From the NCBI GenBank assembly GCA_015698045.1, contig BLAL01000011.1, positions 1,056,501-1,120,500 on the forward strand: DNA of 64,000 nucleotides. The letters are read 5' to 3'. The DNA is from Rhizophagus clarus (Eukaryota > Glomeromycota > Glomeromycetes > Glomerales > Glomeraceae). The notes under the pieces are model-generated. The model did no database searches and was not told the DNA's origin. It saw only the letters and a program-made list of their open reading frames with translations. The position numbers and the translations under genes were made by a program. Positions within the stretch are counted from its first letter, which is position 1, and each line of letters begins with the position of its first letter. Of this stretch, positions 1 to 12,269 are shown in pieces.

Positions 1-1
1 T

Positions 2-295
2 CCACAGCATCAAGTTTCTGGGAGAGAGATGAGACCAGATTATGGTATAAATACAAGTTCATCACAAGATAATGTAGCAACATACGATGTTTCAACGACT
101 GATATTAATCATGATTATCATGTTGATTATACTCGTAATACTTATTCACAGCAACAAATTGATCTCAATAGTCTACCACAAAATCACACTCCTGAGGGGA
201 AAAATTATATGATAACAACACAAAGTATTCCAACAGTAGATATTAATCGAGATTATTGTAATGAAAATAGCATGCCATATAGATGCGAATATTGA
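2..295 (+). CDS. 3' end of a Q/N/Y-rich protein gene (partial)
   Basis: The frame is open from base 2 of the window, so this is the C-terminal end of a gene starting upstream; an ATG at 29 need not be the start. The peptide is rich in N, Q, Y, D, T and S, with motifs such as SQQQIDLN and DINRDY, and ends with MPYRCEY before a TGA. Low-complexity tails like this occur in expanded fungal transcription-factor families. Two relatives lie in the window: a decayed copy at about 2860-3540 and a longer one at 49869-50780. The one at 49869 has a weak resemblance to the start of an HMG box, so all three might be MATA-HMG-type genes, but that is inference. No domain is visible in this fragment itself. 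Confidence 0.5.
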   Translation, partial: PQHQVSGREMRPDYGINTSSSQDNVATYDVSTTDINHDYHVDYTRNTYSQQQIDLNSLPQNHTPEGKNYMITTQSIPTVDINRDYCNENSMPYRCEY

Positions 296-2859
296 CTCAT
301 TCGCAATAACAAATTAATATAAGCCTCTTCGATTCGTTTATACTGGACTAAATTAGCAATTTCGCAATTACTTATGTTAAAAAAAAGTCGACAGCATCTT
401 TTAAATTTCTCGCAATCACTTATATTTTAAAATCGACTAACTCTTCGCAATCACTTTATAATTTTAAAATTGTAAACTACTTTGGATTTAAGAAAAATGG
501 CAAAGTTCTCACAATTATTTATATTCTTATGACTTTTAAGGATTATAAGCATTAAATCGGTTCATATAAATAATTTTGATAGCTTCTAAAAGGACTAAGC
601 AAAAAAAATGCATATGAAAAATACTAAGAATTAAATTACAAGCGGTTATTTTTTTTTTATATTTTATAATTTCTAAGACTTTAATTATTTATATAGTATA
701 TCGTCAGTGACTCAATTACTGTGTATTAATCGTTTAACATCGTTAATTTCTTGTTAGAAATCATTATTAAGAACTCGTTTGTATTGTTGTTTTTGTGGCA
801 AAAGTAATAAAATTCTAGTCTTCCCAGACACGACAAGGTAATAAAATAACAGATAAATAAATAAATATGGTAATATTTCATACTACTTTGCAGAAACCTT
901 ATAATTTTAAACAATGTCGTATAATTGTTATCGCTATTTCACGTTATAGTAACAGAAGAATAATGCAAATTAAAGAGTATATTTTATTTAAATTGAAAAT
1001 AATATAATGAATGTATAACGATAAATTAAATACGAAAACAAATCATAAAGAAGTAATATTCTCCACACGACGTTCAGCGCATCTATACATATTGTACATA
1101 AGTTGTAATAAATATATGTATAACTTATATTATTAGGTGTAAGTTATAATAAATAAACATTTTGATGAAGAAAATTGTCATAAGGTTACTTAACAACACC
1201 AAGTATATTTCGAATTTTTTAAAGAACAAAAAAGAAAATCTTAAGTATACTCAATACAAAGAAAAAAAATTTATAAATCTAAAAATGGATTTATTACGTG
1301 TTTAATTATTTTCTCATTTTTTATTCGCCGACTCTTGAAGCAGGTCGACAGGATTACTTCTGAGTATTTACAGTAAGTATAATAAATATGGATGTAATAA
1401 ATAAAACCATCCGAGTTTACGGAAAATATTTATTTTATTATATTCAATCGCACGAGATATATATAATAAACAAAACTCGCTGGCCTTCTTTTTTCTTTCT
1501 TATATTAATAATAATAATGATTATTTTGTTCAATGAAAAGATTACAATCAAATAATATATCTAGGCTCAATATTTATTTCCGCTTATCTTTCGATTAAAA
1601 ATAATGATATCATTACAAATTATCATTTATAGTAATTTTGAATATCGTTTTCTCTTATATTGATTATTGATTATAATAGAATTCAAAAATAAGTTCGAAA
1701 AAAAAATGGATGCATAATTACAAATAAAATTTTCGATTTGACCTTTTATACTTTTGAGCCGAACCAAATTTTTAATTTTCATTTTAAAGAAAAATAACAT
1801 AATAAAATTCTTTTTTTTAGGGAACCTATTTGTATGACATATTTAGGGTTAAAACAATATATATATATATATATTTATGTTTGTTTGTCTTTAAAAAAAA
1901 ACAATAAAAAATTCTCCTTTAGGATTTTGTTAAATTACTTGTATATCATATTTAGAAAATTTCTTTTTAAAGTATATTATGTAATTATTGGTCATGGCCC
2001 TTCCGCTTCACAACAAATAGATGTGTGACTTAGGATCACATGGTAATATCATGAGGCTTACGCAGCAAAATTACGTCAATTATATAAGGATCGGTAGACT
2101 GTCGAAAATCGTAAATTTAAAATTTACAATATTTTTTTTTTTTTTTTAAATTCCTGAATAAAGTCTGATGAAATAGCGAGATATTATTCTGTGTCGTGAT
2201 TTATGTTTATTCATTTTCGATTATTTCCGATTAGTTTCATCGATTATATACTTTGTATTACCGAAATATTTTATCCATGAAAAATTTTTACACTTGTGAG
2301 AATTCTTTAAAGTTGGGGATTTTCTAATTAGTTTCTCTAAGTTTGAATTACGAATATTTGAAAATCAAAAATTATCTCTACATCTGAAGCTTCAAATAAA
2401 CCTATTATTTTATTTCAAAATTCATTTTATAACCAACAGATTGATTCAAATTCCCACCGGGTGTTAATCTCATTCGAGAATTCCGTAAACAATATTACTG
2501 TTTTGCAACCGTCGACATGAATGAATTGTATTAGATTCTTTCATCGTATCAGACAGATATCATATAATTTGCGATCCTATTTCACGAGACAGTAAAAAAT
2601 TCAAGATCATAATCATGATCATCAGAAATATACTAATAAATTGTTACATTGAATGTAAATTATTTGCACATTCTTTGATTATAAATATTTTAAATAAAGA
2701 AAAATATGGATAAACAATAAAGTGAACAGTTTAAAAGGAAAAAAAATCATTAGCATTGAACCATAAATTAAGTTTGGAATAAAGATTTAAAACGAATTCT
2801 TTCTTTTTACTTTATGAAAAATCAAAAGAAAAACGGAAATAAATAATTCCAATAAAAAT
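296..2859. other. AT-rich intergenic DNA, no gene recognised
   Basis: The first 500 bases are the 3' flank of the upstream gene. They are recognisably shared with 3541-3930: both have the phrase around 'aagcctcttcga' and the phrase 'gaactcgtttgt...tttttgtggcaaaa'. The rest is AT-rich with short poly-T runs. The ORFs here are short, compositionally biased and not convincing. Confidence 0.6.
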
Positions 2860-3540
2860 ATGAACCTCTTCGTGGATATAATAAAGAACAAATCGGATTT
2901 TATCAAAATGAAGTTGTAAACCATGCTTATGATGTGACTCATCAACAGCAACAAAATGATTTCAACAGTATGACACCTGTGAGATCAGGTTTTAATAGAA
3001 ATACGGATTCATTCCGTAGAAATATTGAAAACAGCGCAATAGCATCTTCACATATGGCTTTGATACCGGCAATAATCAAGATAATATTTAAGTATTAGTT
3101 ATATTCGTAATAGTTATTTCACGGGGAACTGGGATATCAATGACTTTCACGGCGCATGATATTTTGAAATAACATTTTTTATTCCAAAACAACAAATTGA
3201 TTTTACCGAACTATAAGAGTACCCAAATTTATTTCACGGGAATAATGTAATGACAACACAAATGTCCCCAATGGCTGATATTCAAAACAATTGTTCCTCT
3301 TACCAAAAATAGAACTGAGATAACCATCAAATTCATGGAACAGGTTACGATATAAATACAACTTTACCCAGAATAATGTAACAACATAATGATGTTACTA
3401 TTGATTTTCATGTTGATTATACCCATACTTATTCAGCGACAAGCAGTAATAACATGGCGACAACACATTATAATGAAAGTGACGTGCCATATAATTGTGA
3501 CCAAAATAACTCATCTACTGTACGACGAGAAAATTGATAT
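2860..3540 (+). pseudogene. Decayed copy of the Q/N/Y-rich gene tail
   Basis: Pieces in different frames give AYDVTHQQQQND-like and VDYTHTYS-like peptides matching the fragment at the window start. Nucleotide identity to 40-360 is clear: 'atgttgattatac', 'catgccatata' and 'aagcctcttcga' recur in the same order. Stops and frameshifts break every frame, so it cannot make the ancestral protein. The similarity continues into the 3' flank, so the copy arose by DNA duplication and not through an mRNA. Confidence 0.55.
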
Positions 3541-4159
3541 AAGCCTCTTCGACTCGTTTTATATTGGATTAAATTGGTCATTTTCGCAAATATATTTAAA
3601 AATCGATGATACCTTTCAAATTCCTCGAAATCACTTTATATTTTAAATAATAGCAGATTCTTTAACAGTTAAGATTATTGAAAATTTTGAACGTTAAAAA
3701 TCAGTTTATAGTAAATAATTGTGATAGATTTAAAGCATTAAAGAAATACAATATGGATGGTTACATTTTTTTTTTATATTTTTTTTCTAAGATTTTAATA
3801 TATCGTGTATCATATGATGTAATTACCATATAATTATGTCGTTTTAACATCGCCAATTTTCTTTTTAGAACTCGTTTGTGTTATTCATTTTTGTTCTGTT
3901 TTTGTGGCAAAAATAATGAAATTTCTATGAGAAATAAAATTTGACGGTATTTTATTCAAATCAGACTATTAAAAAATTTAAAACTCTATTTTACAAGAAG
4001 TAAAAAATGTAACCTCATTTTTATAGTACGAGGAATCGTTTCATTAAGTATTTGAGACTATATTTTACTCTAGAGCTTAGTGAGGTTGTAATACGAACCA
4101 TAGTTCTAAGTAAATCCTATTAATATTGACGATAAATCTCAATATTATTTATACCATGC

Positions 4160-4440
4160 ATATTATCTTGTTCTATGTTTAGCTTAAACTCTTTACCAAA
4201 ATTCTAATAAGATGAACTCCATATATTTCACCCAAAGAAACATTTGTTTTCACGTCTTGTAAGGAAAAAAAAAAATATACTAGTTATTACATGTTTATAT
4301 TAAAGTGTTAAATTATATGAACTGATCAAATACTTAAATTTCTATGTGATTTCATGGTCTTTCGTCCCATTTCCTACATACGTCCGTTTGCTATAGTAGC
4401 TGCTTTAAACATATTTTAACACATGTCGTAAAGCATTAAC
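4160..4440 (-). pseudogene. Decayed fragment of the M20 amidohydrolase gene (exons 10 and 11)
   Basis: 4160-4265 matches the 5' part of exon 11 of the intact gene at 5170-5285, including the stretch 'atatttcacccaaagaaacat' against 'atctttcacccaaaggaacat'. 4348-4440 matches exon 10, with 'gctttaaacatattttaacacatgtcg' against 'gcttcaaaacagctttgaacacgtgg'. Order and orientation are the same as in the gene next door, including the position of the intervening intron. Many substitutions and indels make it non-coding. It is a local tandem duplicate of the 3' end of the neighbouring gene, and it abuts the duplicated tail gene at 2860-3960. Confidence 0.6.
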
Positions 4441-4917
4441 GTCAATACTACCAAGTATTTTTAGTTAGAAAAATTAGCAAAATACAATTATAAGTTGCGA
4501 TAATTGATTATATTACCTGAAAGGAAAATTTGATTTCATAAATTCTCAATATAATGTCGGAAATCCAGTTTATTATTCATCTATGAAATTTCGATTTTAA
4601 AATTAATAAATATCAATTTTGCTCTAATGTAATATAAAGCGTTAAGTAATCTAATTACTGTAATTAGAAAATTCAGACTGACATTATATGAATCGGATGT
4701 TAAATAAAAATTAATTATAATGATATATTAAATTTGAAACAGTATATTATCAAGAACAATAAATGTTTTATGTTCAACAGAAGTAGTGTATATATCATTT
4801 ACAATTAAGTAAATAATATTGTTAACTTCGGGTTACGAATCAAAAATTGCAATAAATAATTTTTATTTAAAAATAATTATATGTAATAAATATATTGATC
4901 ACATGAATAATATAAAA

Positions 4918-6964
4918 TTATTTCATTGAGTCTTTCCAGTGAAGTCCACCGTTGAAAGTATCTTTAACTTGTTTAGCAAATTCATCATCGATCAAAAAAT
5001 CTATACCAGTCAATGCAATTCCTTTTGATGCAGTTAATGTAGCTTCGTGTGCAACTTCAGTTTTAGCTGCATTTGCGAAACCACTTGTGTGAAGTCCATT
5101 CCCTTGAGGTGGTTTTATATCAAATAATGAATGAATACCAGGAACTACATAAGTCACGTTTCCTTGATCAGTTGAACCTAGAAATATTTTATTTTGTTCT
5201 ACTTTTGGTTTAAATTCTATACCAAATTTCCTAAGATGTTCCTCATATCTTTCACCCAAAGGAACATTTGCGTTCACATCTTAAAGAAGGAATACAGGAT
5301 TATTTAAGTAATTCATATTATGGTATTTTATCAATAAAAATAAACCGACCAAAAATTTCTCTTTTCCGGGTAATTTTAGGATCTTTTGTTCCATTTTCCT
5401 CTGTACATCCTGTTGCTTTGGCAGCTGCTTCAAAACAGCTTTGAACACGTGGTATCAGAGCATGTAGATTTTCGATAGTTTTTCCACGAACAACGAATTT
5501 TGCCGATGCATAATCAGGAATAACTAGTCATAAGATGAAATAGACTATTAATAATTTCTTGATGAACTGGACAGTTTATACAATAATATATTATGAAATT
5601 TGAAATACCATTTGGTGCCTCCCCTCCATTAGTTATGATTCCATGAATTCTAAAAAGTTGTTTAGAATCAAAATTGAATAATTACATTTTATAAATTTAA
5701 TAACAAATAATTTACCTATCTGTAGGCAAGATCTGTTGTCTTAATAATCCAATATTATTATATGCTAAAACCATAGCATCTAATGCGTTGATTCCTTCCC
5801 ATGGTATACCAGCAGCATGTGCATTTCTTCCAAAATATTCGATATCCCAATTCTCTAAAGCATAATGACTGTAAAAACTTCCTTCATAAGAACTTCATAA
5901 AAATAAAGAAATATGTATACATTTATTTATTTAATAATTAATTTTGATTTTAAAAGGGTAACTTCATTATTAATTAACAACGTTACCTAGGATGAACCAT
6001 TAAAGAAACATCTACATCATCATAAGCACCTGCTTTGATTAAATCAACTTTGCCATCTCCATTCTCTAAAATGAAAAAAAAGACTGTAAATAAAAATAAT
6101 AATAATAAATAAAATTTTGTATTTTAAGATATTAACCTTCGGCAGGAGTACCAAATAATTTTACTTTTCCAGGAATTTCATGCATTTCAAATACGGCTTT
6201 TAATGCAATTGCAGCTGCAACTCCACTAATTGCAATCAAATCTAAACATATTATTTGACAAGAATAATTCTTTTAAATGTAAAATTATAATTATACATAC
6301 GATCGAGAAACATGACTTACTGTGACCGCAAGCGTGACCAATTCCTGGAAGAGCATCATACCTATTAAAATAAGAAATTATGATTTTTGATAAAGATAAA
6401 AAACTAAATTGTTAATATTTCACTTACTCGGAGTTAAATGAAACAACTCTTCCTTCTCCACCTTTAGATGAAAATTCTGCTACAAATGCCGTTTCAAGGT
6501 TATATGCACCAGGTGTTACCTTAAATCCTTAATTTGTACCGATTAAGATTAATATTATTTATAAATTATTTTGAAAAAAAAAACTTTTTTTTTTCGCTCC
6601 AACTATGATTTTACCTTGATCTTTGAGATAATTCACCAACAAATTATGAGCAAATGTTTCTTTAAAAGCTAAAATAATGAACATATTTCATAATAATGAA
6701 AAAATTTTTCACTAAATAAAATGCATCAAAAAAAAAAAAATAAATAAATTGTATTTTAACCAACACAATTCCGGGTTTTCATGAATCTAATCAATATTAC
6801 AATTTTTTTTTAAGACTAATGAATAAATTATGTTATGATATAATGAATAGTTAGTTATTCACTTAATATACCTGTAAACTAATGGACCTCAACTCTTCTG
6901 ATTTATTATTAATAGCTTTTATTGCAGTATTCGCATATTCATCTGCAAGGTTAATTCCAGACAT
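4918..6964 (-). CDS. M20-family amidohydrolase / dipeptidase (PM20D2-like), 11 exons
   Basis: A metal-dependent hydrolase of the M20 family, which cleaves amide or dipeptide bonds with bound metal ions; cytosolic as far as can be seen, with no signal peptide. Exons read by hand on the minus strand: 6872-6964, 6765-6786, 6615-6668, 6428-6527, 6321-6361, 6137-6241, 5987-6065, 5716-5892, 5609-5649, 5350-5523 and 4918-5279, joined at GT-AG introns in a continuous frame. The start is ATG at 6962-6964 ([12 protein letters not shown]). Family motifs are [23 protein letters not shown] (metal-binding H), GTPAE, the dimerisation-region segment [22 protein letters not shown] and [16 protein letters not shown] near the end. 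Exon 2 is only 22 nt. The exon 10/11 junction (REIF|DVNANV) is the least certain. Substrate is not predictable from the sequence. Confidence 0.85.
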
Positions 6965-7116
6965 GGTTAAAAAAAAATAATTTGAAAAAAAAAAATTTTG
7001 TAAGACGTCATTTTATGGTAGATCAATGATGTCACATGTTCTAGTATTATCCCAATATAGTAAGATTTAAACTGTGATTTTTTTAAAATAAGTGATCGCG
7101 CAAAAATGATCTGTAA

Positions 7117-7408
7117 AGGATAAAATTGGCTCATCAGCTCTATTTCGGTTATTCAACGGCTCCACTTCGGCTCGAATAAATAAAAATGTGAACTACATGT
7201 GTCAAATTTAAGACACAAGTAGAGCATGTGATGATCAATTAAAAAAATTTTTGATCGTTTATCCGATATTGAGTCGTTGGCTCGAGAGTCCGCTTCGGTT
7301 CAAAACGGCTTTATTTTAAACTCAAGAATTTCAAGAATTTTTGAATTCAGTATCAGCTCCGAAATCGATTCGAGTTGACTCATTTTAAGCGTTCTCCATC
7401 CTTGATGA
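7117..7408. repeat. Possible degenerate hAT-type MITE
   Basis: A block richer in GC than its surroundings, with repeated 'ggctc'/'cggctc' words. It begins 'aaggataaaattggctcatcagctc' and its reverse complement begins 'aaggatggagaacgc', so the ends share AAGGAT in inverted orientation. No clean target duplication is visible. It could instead be a fragment of a longer transposon. Confidence 0.3.
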
Positions 7409-9285
7409 CTTGAATTTCCGATATCTGCTCATCAAAGATAGAATATTTTAAATCCTTTTAACACATTCCTATACTGTATATTATTCGTCTCGAATCTTTA
7501 TTCAATAACTTTTTCAGTCCCGATTCTATATAGGACCATTATCCGATAAGAAGCATCTTCTTGTGTATTCTTACTGTATGTGCGATAAACTATCTACAGT
7601 ACATTGATATGCTTCTTGTCAATGCGGTGATATATCTTAAAATCGTACGTAAGCGAATATCAAAGTATTTAAAAAAAGTTGTTCGCTAAACGAAACAAAA
7701 TATTCTTATTATCGTTAATTTGTACAATGATATTGATACTCTAGGATCAATTACTAGCTCAAATATATATAAAATTCTTGTTTTTTTTCATAACTCTTTT
7801 TCTCATTTTATCCTTACTACTCCAACCTTCATTTTATTAAGTGAAATGTACGCATTTATAATTTATTATTTATTACATATATATGAATAAGCAAGCGGAA
7901 CATTTTTTAAATATAAGATATGTATGTACAGTATATGTATAAATATCGTGTTTGTACTAGTAACCAATCAGCAACAGGATGAACATTTTCTTTATATTTC
8001 ATTTCATCAAAAAAAGAGAAAGAATATCTAAAAGAGAACGATTTTTCAATTTGTAGCTTATGATTTGAATTTTAGATTTTACTTGTATAATACCATTCTA
8101 AAGTTTAAATATACAAGTTAAAATAAATTATAAAAAAAAAGAAGGGTTTTGAAATGCAGATATTATCAGAATAAAGTATAAATCTTTATAATAAAGTATT
8201 AACAATAAATTATTTTTTTCTTAACATTATTAATTTATAACTGATTAAACTGATTAATATCTAAATATATATTAACTTATTGTTTATTATGACAGAATTG
8301 TTATTGTCTATATAAGCTAATTTGAGGCTTTGTTCTGTAAATTGTATGGAAAATGTATAGACCATTGGATCAGAAATTTTTATTAAATCCTTAAAATTTT
8401 ACTATATCAGAATATTATTGCATAAATTGTCAGCACCAAGCCACTGGCTTAGATCTAAGCCGACAACACTCATCCACTTAAAAAAAAGACTAATAATTTT
8501 GATGATATGATACGAGTCAAAGGCTCAAAGCCACTTCAGAACCAACTATATATAAAATTTATTTAACTATGATCCCTTACTCTTTAAATGAAATTATCTT
8601 ATTATTAAAAAAAAAAAAGATTGATTATTGGCATTTTAATGAAAGTATTTTACACCTGATACAATTTTTTGTTTTAAATAATATTTAATTTAGGTTCAAA
8701 TGATTTTATAGTACACATTTAAAAGTGTAATATTTAATGAGAAAATAATATTATTTTAAATAATAATGAGGAAACTAATTGGGTAATATTAATGAAGCAG
8801 TTAAGAAAGGATATTAATTTTCAAAGTTTTAAAAGATAATATTCTATAATAAGAGCTAATAGACAATGAAGAAAATAATAGAAAGTTTATTGACAATAAT
8901 TTGATGGATCTTTCCCTTCATCCAGATAACTCTTCAGGAATTCATTAATGCAAATTAAATAATGACAATATCTGCGCCTCTGAGAAAGCCATAGAAGTGT
9001 TTGCCCCTGACCAAAACATGCTTATAAGCAGCCCGCGATAATGATCATAGAATGTTGTTCAGTGAATGATCTTTTTAATGCCTGTGAGACAAATGCGTTC
9101 TTCTTATATCAACAGATATTTTGTGCAGATATAAGTAGTATAAGAAAGTATGATATAATATAACAACAATACATTTACACTTCGGAAATTATACTATAAA
9201 AGCAATCCACAAAATTAGAATTAGAGATAAAGACCATAGTAAAAAAATACATTTCGAAATCATCGAATGCTTTATTTAGCACAGA
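7409..9285. other. AT-rich intergenic DNA
   Basis: No convincing ORF, RNA gene or terminal repeat was found. It holds poly-A/T runs and short AT microsatellites only. Confidence 0.6.
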
Positions 9286-12269
9286 TAGTGTTTGTATCCG
9301 GTTAATATCCGGATAAAAAAATCCGTTACCGTTAAGAATTTTTATATCCGGTTATCTGGAAAAATTATTTTTGCTAAACCGGATATCCATCCGGCTTAAT
9401 CCGTGATATTCGTGGATAACTAACGGGTTATAAACAGATTTGTATCCGGATATAAAAGTAAATAATCCGTGAACCTAATATAATTTTTTCTCAGTTTTAT
9501 TTTGTATTTTATAGATTTATAAAAAAAAAATTTTTTTATTCAAAAATTGCTTTATTGAAATTCATTATTATGTGAAGTATAGAATAATAAATTCTAAACG
9601 TCAAGAATAGTTACTTGTTGAGCTGGGGGGTGAATACTAGCAAAATGGTGACTATTTCGTTTTAAGAACATAACACGGCTAAATAACTCAGGTTTAATTC
9701 GTGTTCTCTTAACCGTTAAAAGGTTACCTGCATCTGAGAATAGTCGTTCTGAAGGAGTAGATGCCGCCCGAATGCCTAATATCTTTCTAGATAATTGGCT
9801 TAAAACTGGAAATTTCTCTTTTTTTTCATTCCACCAAGCATATGGATCTTTTTCAAACGGAATCTCTTCTAATGCTAAATAATCACCTATTTCATTTTCG
9901 GTTATTAATGGTTTGGTAAAGGCATCAAATATTGATCTTTTTTTTCGCTGAGATGAAGCTGGAGGTGAGGATGAAGCAGTAGAGGGTTGGTTGGACTTTA
10001 TTTCATTATATTTATTTTGCAATTCATTTTCTGCAACTTGCTTTTGATCTGGCGTGAATGATTGTAATTTTTTAAAACGTGGATCAAGAAGAGCGGCCAG
10101 AAGAGCTTCTGATGATGCAGGATTAAAATAATGAATCATTGCATCATACAAATTTTTTTTTACTTGATCTAAAATATTGTGAGTATTAATAGGTGTATTA
10201 ATATCCCTATTTTTTTCTAATTCAGAAACTTCCCCAAAAGCATCAACAGTTCTGTCAAGATTAATATTGGTAAGGTTGTTGTTACTAGAAGATGGACGAA
10301 TCCATTTCATAATTTCAATTATAGTGGGATTCATACTACTGTAAGTACAATATTTGCTTCCACCTAAATATTCTGTTGCGTCTGCAAAATGAGATAGTAC
10401 TTTGGTTAAATCCAAAATTAATAACCATTCATCCTCCGTTATCATTATATTTCTTAGTCGCTTTGCATCCTTTTGGGAATCAGGATCAGACTCAAGCTCA
10501 AGGTGATTAAGTAATCCCTTAATGTATCCTTTTAGTTTGATAAGACGGTTCCAGGCTAAGTAACTAGAATTCCATCTAGTTGAAACGTCAGCAATAGTGT
10601 TCAGATATTTAGAAGTTTTGGAAGCATCCTAAAATAAAATATTTAAATAGAACGCGTATGTGGTCAATATTATTTAATAAATTTTAATTTATTTTTTAAA
10701 ATGAATTATTTTAACGTGTTTTCAGTGTATTTACATTTCATATTACATTTTTTTCTTATTATTAATAGAAAAAATAATTAAATCAATATACATACTATAG
10801 GCTCTTCACCTTCCTCATTATTAGCAAGAGAAGGATGGTCTTTTTGAATCTTTTCAAGCCTTTCGGACTGTTTAGGTGTCATAAAAAAATCTATCAAACG
10901 CTTTACCCGTAATATCAGAGTTTTCGCTACATGTAGTCCCTTTCCTACTACCAACTGTAAAGTATGTGCAAAACAACCCATCCAAATTAACTCCATTTAA
11001 CAATTTAACTGCTTTTTTTCATTATCTGTAGTGATTGTAGCTGTAATATGTCTTATTTTCCATTTCTTTAAAATACCTTCAAAACATTCAGCTATATGCT
11101 CAGCGGTATGTGGATATTTGACATATTCTATCGCAAGTATAACCTCTTTAAGGACGAAATCTGGATCTATATATGAACATGTGATTCCAAGAAATCCTTT
11201 CCGATTCTTGCCAGTCCACAAATCTGCCGTTAGTGCCACAGATATTGCTTCCTTTCCAATTTGCTCTACCATTTTTGGATATGTAAAATTATATGCTTGG
11301 TGTATAATTGCCTTTATGGTTTTTGCTTCTGGTACTAAAAATGCAGGATCTAATTCATTGCAAAAAATACGAAATGATGGGCTGTTAACAACTGAAAAAG
11401 GTTGTAGATCATCAATAATCCAATTAACCAAAAATTGACGAAGTGTATTTTGCCGTTTTTCTGGATGTTTCTTAATTACATCAAGCTTTTGTTGTTTATT
11501 CTACAAAATTAGACAAAAAAAATTATATTATATAATTACTTGAATATTAAAAACTTTATTGATTTAACTATAAACTATACCGTACCACAGGTTGTTTTCC
11601 ATCTTTAGTTATTTTATGAACAGACCATAAATGACTAATACCATTACCCGTTGAACCATCATGTTTAAGTTTCACGTTACATTTTTTTCCCTCTTCCCCT
11701 TCCACTTGACATATTATAATTAATTCATTTTTATCACTAAACCCTTCGATAAAATGCTCCCATATCCAGCTAGTTTTTTTTCTTGAAATTTTTTGTTTCT
11801 TTTTTACCGGTTGAATAGAATCTTCATAAGGTGGTGTATTTGGAGAAGGAGCAGTAAGAAAGGGTGTAATGCTACTTTGTTGTGTCATTTTGAATATAAA
11901 AGTATGAAGATAGTGTGTTACAAGTTGTCTGTTAACATGAAACTAAAACAAAAATGACAATAAATTTTGAGTTTTTGACGCGTTATATTTAATAAGTTAT
12001 AGTCATGTTTGTAATACATTCTTCTTCACATGATGATTCATGATTTCGGTCAATGGTCATCGGACATTAGTAGCACGATCAGCATTAAATTGGATATCCG
12101 CTAACATAAATGGATATCCATTATAGTTAACGGTTATATCCGGATAATCCGTTTAGATTAAATCCAAATCCGGATAACTGTGAAATTCAAAATTTTTTAT
12201 CCGGATACTTGATTTTTAACGGATATCCGCTATTACAATCGGGTATGCTAAACCCGGATACAACCACTA
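9286..12269 (-). mobile_element. hAT-superfamily DNA transposon
   Basis: The left end reads TAGTGTTTGTATCCGG and the reverse complement of the right end reads TAGTGGTTGTATCCGG: imperfect 16-bp terminal inverted repeats of the expected TAG-start hAT type. Both ends carry many subterminal copies of TATCCGG/GGATATCC words (9297-9470 and 12090-12265), as expected for transposase-binding sites. The element is 2,984 bp and encodes one broken transposase on the minus strand. The flanking 8-mers (agcacaga and cacgtgtt) do not match, so the target duplication has decayed or the insertion is old. Confidence 0.8.
9594..11888 (-). pseudogene. hAT transposase (BED finger, RNase H-like, hATC), interrupted
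   Basis: The BED zinc-finger exon is 11586-11888 (WIWEHFIEGF, C-x5-6-C, SHLWSVH). A GT-AG intron at 11501-11585 joins it to the catalytic exon 10796-11500 (ALTADLWTGKNRKGFLG, TTDN, then GCFAHTLQLVVGKGL). A second intron at 10629-10795 leads to the exon ending at 9594, which carries STRWNSSYLAWNRL and the hATC dimerisation region with ASTPSERLFSDAGN. In-frame TAA at 10997-10999 stops the catalytic exon between TTDN and GCFAH. The neighbouring frame over about 20 codons there reads like the missing family sequence, so two opposing 1-nt indels may explain the break. The protein resembles ZBED/RICESLEEPER-type transposases. It is unlikely to be active as it stands. Confidence 0.8.

Noticed and set aside
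11031..11438. 135-codon plus ORF
   Set aside because: Antisense shadow of the hAT transposase.
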